From the NCBI GenBank assembly GCA_002840905.1, contig PHDD01000020.1:1-63943 (forward strand): 63,943 nt of DNA, written 5' to 3'. This document shows positions 63,014 through 63,943 of the stretch, piece by piece (position 1 is the stretch's first letter; the number at the start of each line of letters is the position of its first letter). The notes under the pieces were generated by a model. That model was given only the letters and a program-made list of their open reading frames with translations, did not search any database and had not been told where the DNA came from. Made by a program: the position numbers and the translations under genes. The stretch is from Bacteroidetes bacterium HGW-Bacteroidetes-4 (GTDB lineage Bacteria; Bacteroidota; Bacteroidia; Bacteroidales; SZUA-534).

Positions 63014-63913
63014 ATGGATCAAACCGTCTTGTTTTCAATTATTGGTTTTGCTCTGGCCGGTTATGCTGTAGTGGCCAACGATGTTATTCAAACCCTGGGA
63101 ACGTTTTTAACCTCAAATGCAAAGCGATCCTGGTATGTGTTGTGGATTTATGCTGCATCCATTTTATCGGTAACTTTATTGATTGGTTGGTATTTGAACA
63201 ATGGGGATGTAAGTTTTGGTCGTTTATCGAATATTCCATTGCCAGAAATAATTCAATGGTGGTATATACTTCCTCCACTAATGCTATTAATACTTACCCA
63301 AATTGGCTTACCGGTAAGTACTACATTTATGATTTTAAGTGTTTTTTCAACCAGCCAGGTAATTGAAAAAATGGTGTTAAAATCTGTTTTAGGCTATGCT
63401 GTTGCCTTTACCTTTGCCTTTATTGTTTACTTGTTGATTTCACGAAAGTTTGAATCAAAATCGGCTCTGGATAAAACCCAACTGAAAAGTCATAAAAAAT
63501 TCTGGTTGGTAGCGCAATGGTTCTCTACCGCCTTTTTATGGACCCAGTGGCTTATACAGGACTTTGCCAATATTTTTGTGTATTTGCCCAGGCAATTAAA
63601 CCTTTATGAGTTATTAGGCGCTCTTTTATTTCTTGTGGTATTGCTTGCTTTGGTTTTTAAACGCAAAGGTGGAAAAATTCAGGAAGTGGTAAAACAAAAA
63701 ACAAATTCAGCCAATATCCGGTCGGCCACTTTAATCGACCTCACTTATGGTATTGTACTCTACATTTTTACTGTTGTAAACCCAATTCCCATGAGTACCA
63801 CCTGGACTTTTGTTGGTATCTTAGCCGGAAGAGAATATGCCATAAATATTCTATTAAATAAACATTTCCTGACTTGTCCACCCCAATTAAGCAATCAATT
63901 TTTGGTTTTGTAA
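63014..63913 (+). CDS. PiT-like inorganic phosphate transporter-type membrane protein
   Basis: A 299-residue membrane protein with about seven TM segments. GFALAGYAVVANDVIQTLGT near 12-30 and TQIGLPVSTTFMI near 96-108 correspond to the paired GANDxxNA and GxPxSTTH motifs of PiT phosphate transporters, in altered form. WLIQDFANIFVYLPRQL near 179-195 is a feature of the Bacteroidota subgroup. It is shorter than true PiT proteins, and its last 15 residues (HFLTCPPQLSNQFLV) look unlike a membrane end, so a truncation or frameshift near 63860 is possible. Transport of phosphate is uncertain. Confidence 0.7.
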   Translation: MDQTVLFSIIGFALAGYAVVANDVIQTLGTFLTSNAKRSWYVLWIYAASILSVTLLIGWYLNNGDVSFGRLSNIPLPEIIQWWYILPPLMLLILTQIGLPVSTTFMILSVFSTSQVIEKMVLKSVLGYAVAFTFAFIVYLLISRKFESKSALDKTQLKSHKKFWLVAQWFSTAFLWTQWLIQDFANIFVYLPRQLNLYELLGALLFLVVLLALVFKRKGGKIQEVVKQKTNSANIRSATLIDLTYGIVLYIFTVVNPIPMSTTWTFVGILAGREYAINILLNKHFLTCPPQLSNQFLVL

Positions 63914-63943
63914 ATCAGGCATATACATTGAGAAAATCTTAAA

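Noticed and set aside
1-63943. CRISPR arrays, tRNA or rRNA genes, phage or intact insertion sequences
   Set aside because: No regular repeat-spacer array, cloverleaf-like gene, transposase or phage structural gene was recognised on reading both strands.

Overview
This 63.9 kb window reads as ordinary chromosome of a member of the Bacteroidota, most likely a marine, pigmented, Marinilabiliales/Prolixibacteraceae-type organism (inferred; no rRNA is present). The signs are: promoters of the Bacteroidota form TAnnTTTG, many of them 20-40 bases before start codons that lack a Shine-Dalgarno; moderately AT-rich sequence; a 288-residue RpoD-like sigma factor; and typical phylum families (Porin_10, DUF5686, PorV-like, OmpA with PD40 repeats, CruF/CrtD carotenoid enzymes, periplasmic TPR sensors). 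I see no rRNA, tRNA, CRISPR array, phage or intact insertion sequence.

Layout. 0.2-9.4 kb is housekeeping: threonine aldolase, a YhcC-type radical SAM protein, a cytidylate-kinase-like protein, MnmA, an FKBP lipoprotein, an RpoD-like sigma factor with a long leader, a cold-shock protein, a fatty acid desaturase and a PhnA protein. 9.5-24.3 kb holds a GNAT/RLAN/ATP-grasp ligase and then a signalling stretch: TPR histidine kinase, FNR-like regulator, TPR-PP2C phosphatase, an exported TPR-caspase with a secreted partner, and a two-gene operon ending in a large exported protein and starting with a PorE-like PD40-CRD-OmpA protein. 24.6-30.6 kb is an envelope cluster: PorV-like protein, HELGH membrane protein, helix-hairpin-helix barrel and Porin_10.

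30.6-38.3 kb is a compact carotenoid locus with two divergent arms. One arm is crtD-cruF-acyltransferase-glycosyltransferase-photolyase, the other crtI-crtB. No cyclase is present, so the arms together predict an acyclic, 1-hydroxylated, 3,4-desaturated carotenoid carrying an acylated sugar. 38.3-43.2 kb has a small lipoprotein, SfsA and a large beta-propeller sensor kinase.

43.2-49.3 kb is rich in redox genes: YebC, TrxB, an odd thioredoxin whose CGPC site reads MGPM, a NifX-like protein, a ferredoxin with a CCG motif, a divergent Crp/Fnr regulator and a cation efflux gene broken by one frameshift. Just beyond is a candidate 24-residue membrane peptide gene with its own terminator. 49.6-63.9 kb has a DUF5686 barrel, a cysteine-rich lipoprotein, a VIT-family transporter, an S9 peptidase, an ECF sigma factor divergent from a lipoprotein and two L,D-transpeptidases, a CPA2 antiporter and a PiT-like membrane protein.

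The best candidates for something undescribed are the exported caspase module, the PorV/HELGH/HhH cluster, the MGPM thioredoxin with NifX, the acyl-glycosyl carotenoid locus, and the 24-residue peptide gene. All functions are assigned by reading motifs; no database search was run.
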